A stretch of DNA of 6,865 nucleotides from B1SED10-16 sp046498365 (lineage in GTDB: Bacteria; Desulfobacterota; Desulfobacteria; Desulfobacterales; Desulfosalsimonadaceae). The stretch covers positions 1 to 6,865 of the forward strand of contig JAWOAV010000106.1 of assembly GCA_046498365.1 (NCBI GenBank), written 5' to 3'. Both the position numbers and the translations under genes were made by a program. Of the stretch, positions 6,629 to 6,865 are shown piece by piece; position 1 is the first letter of the stretch; every line of letters begins with the position of its first letter. The notes under the pieces are model-generated. The model saw nothing but the letters and a program-made list of their open reading frames with translations. It made no database searches and was not told the origin of the DNA.

Positions 6629-6833
6629 GAATCCCGCTATGGGGATGAACCGGTATTGCCCGTTGCAACCGTGCTGGATTGGGATATCTCTATGGCTCGT
6701 TTCGCTGTCCCCTGCAAACTCGCCCTCCGGGCTCAGACAATGCAGGGGGCTACGCTCCACTTCGCCAAGAGCTATCATCAATCCCGCCCGATGTTGCCCC
6801 GGCCAATACCGGTCCACCCCCATAGCGGAATTC
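6629..6833. repeat. 205-bp imperfect palindromic fold-back (MITE-like) element downstream of pyrD
   Basis: Nearly the whole stretch pairs with itself around a centre near 6729. Perfect blocks are CCGCTATGGGG (6634-6644) with CCCCATAGCGG (6818-6828), ACCGGTATTG (6649-6658) with CAATACCGGT (6804-6813), GCAAC (6665-6669) with GTTGC (6793-6797), GGATTG (6676-6681) with CAATCC (6779-6784), and CCCCTGCA (6709-6716) with TGCAGGGG (6741-6748). The outer three pairs share one register and the inner pairs shift by only a few bases, so this is one long arm pair with small indels. GCCC-TCC-GGGC sits at the tip (6722-6732). Short ORFs on both strands cross it and have no recognisable domain, so I treat them as by-products. 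It could be a non-autonomous mobile element or dispersed extragenic palindrome; it may also end pyrD transcription. No target-site duplication is evident. Confidence 0.8.
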
Positions 6834-6865
6834 ATCATTTGATAAAAGCATGACGACTTCGTAAA
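6834..6865. other. Unassigned intergenic end of window
   Basis: These 32 bp lie outside the fold-back element. I see no gene start, terminator or repeat that can be completed inside the window. Confidence 0.5.

Noticed and set aside
6542..6853. Overlapping ORFs on both strands (98 codons minus, 83 and 67 codons plus) after pyrD
   Set aside because: They run across both arms of the fold-back element, one overlaps the end of pyrD, and none has a domain or a good ribosome binding site. The palindrome explains the open frames.
6851..6865. Possible start of another short palindrome at the window edge
   Set aside because: Only one half could be inside the window, so it cannot be supported.

Overview
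This 6.9-kb window looks like a chromosomal segment of a Gram-negative bacterium with moderately high GC. My best guess is a Desulfobacterota (deltaproteobacterial) relative. That placement rests on the protein types (FtsK, an FMN-type PyrD with a class 1B active site, a lipoprotein sugar dehydrogenase, a small cysteine-rich zinc-ribbon protein), on strong Shine-Dalgarno sites, and on repeat-rich intergenic DNA. No rRNA, tRNA, CRISPR array, transposase or phage gene is visible.

Layout. (1) 1-927, + strand: the C-terminal part of an FtsK/SpoIIIE DNA translocase, cut by the window edge. (2) 959-1609, +: a class I SAM-dependent methyltransferase 31 bp behind ftsK. (3) 1606-2787, -: a lipoprotein of the PQQ-dependent soluble glucose/aldose dehydrogenase family, converging on the methyltransferase with a 4-bp overlap. 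(4) 2867-3136, -: an 89-residue zinc-ribbon-like protein just upstream of, and probably cotranscribed with, the dehydrogenase. (5) 3137-3459: a spacer with a candidate promoter for that pair. (6) 3460-4176 and 4163-5470, -: a second SAM methyltransferase behind a GT4 glycosyltransferase, overlapping by 14 bp and probably translationally coupled. This pair probably acts on a glycan or glycolipid of the cell envelope. (7) 5471-5654: a divergent spacer carrying 7-bp-period repeats in inverted orientation. (8) 5655-6605, +: dihydroorotate dehydrogenase (pyrD). (9) 6606-6865: noncoding DNA dominated by a 205-bp fold-back element.

The genes belong to unrelated housekeeping and envelope functions: chromosome segregation, pyrimidine synthesis, glycan building and periplasmic sugar oxidation. 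I see no defence or mobile system. The least ordinary parts are the two repeat structures flanking pyrD, the small zinc-ribbon gene in front of the dehydrogenase, and paired homopolymer tracts in the second methyltransferase gene.
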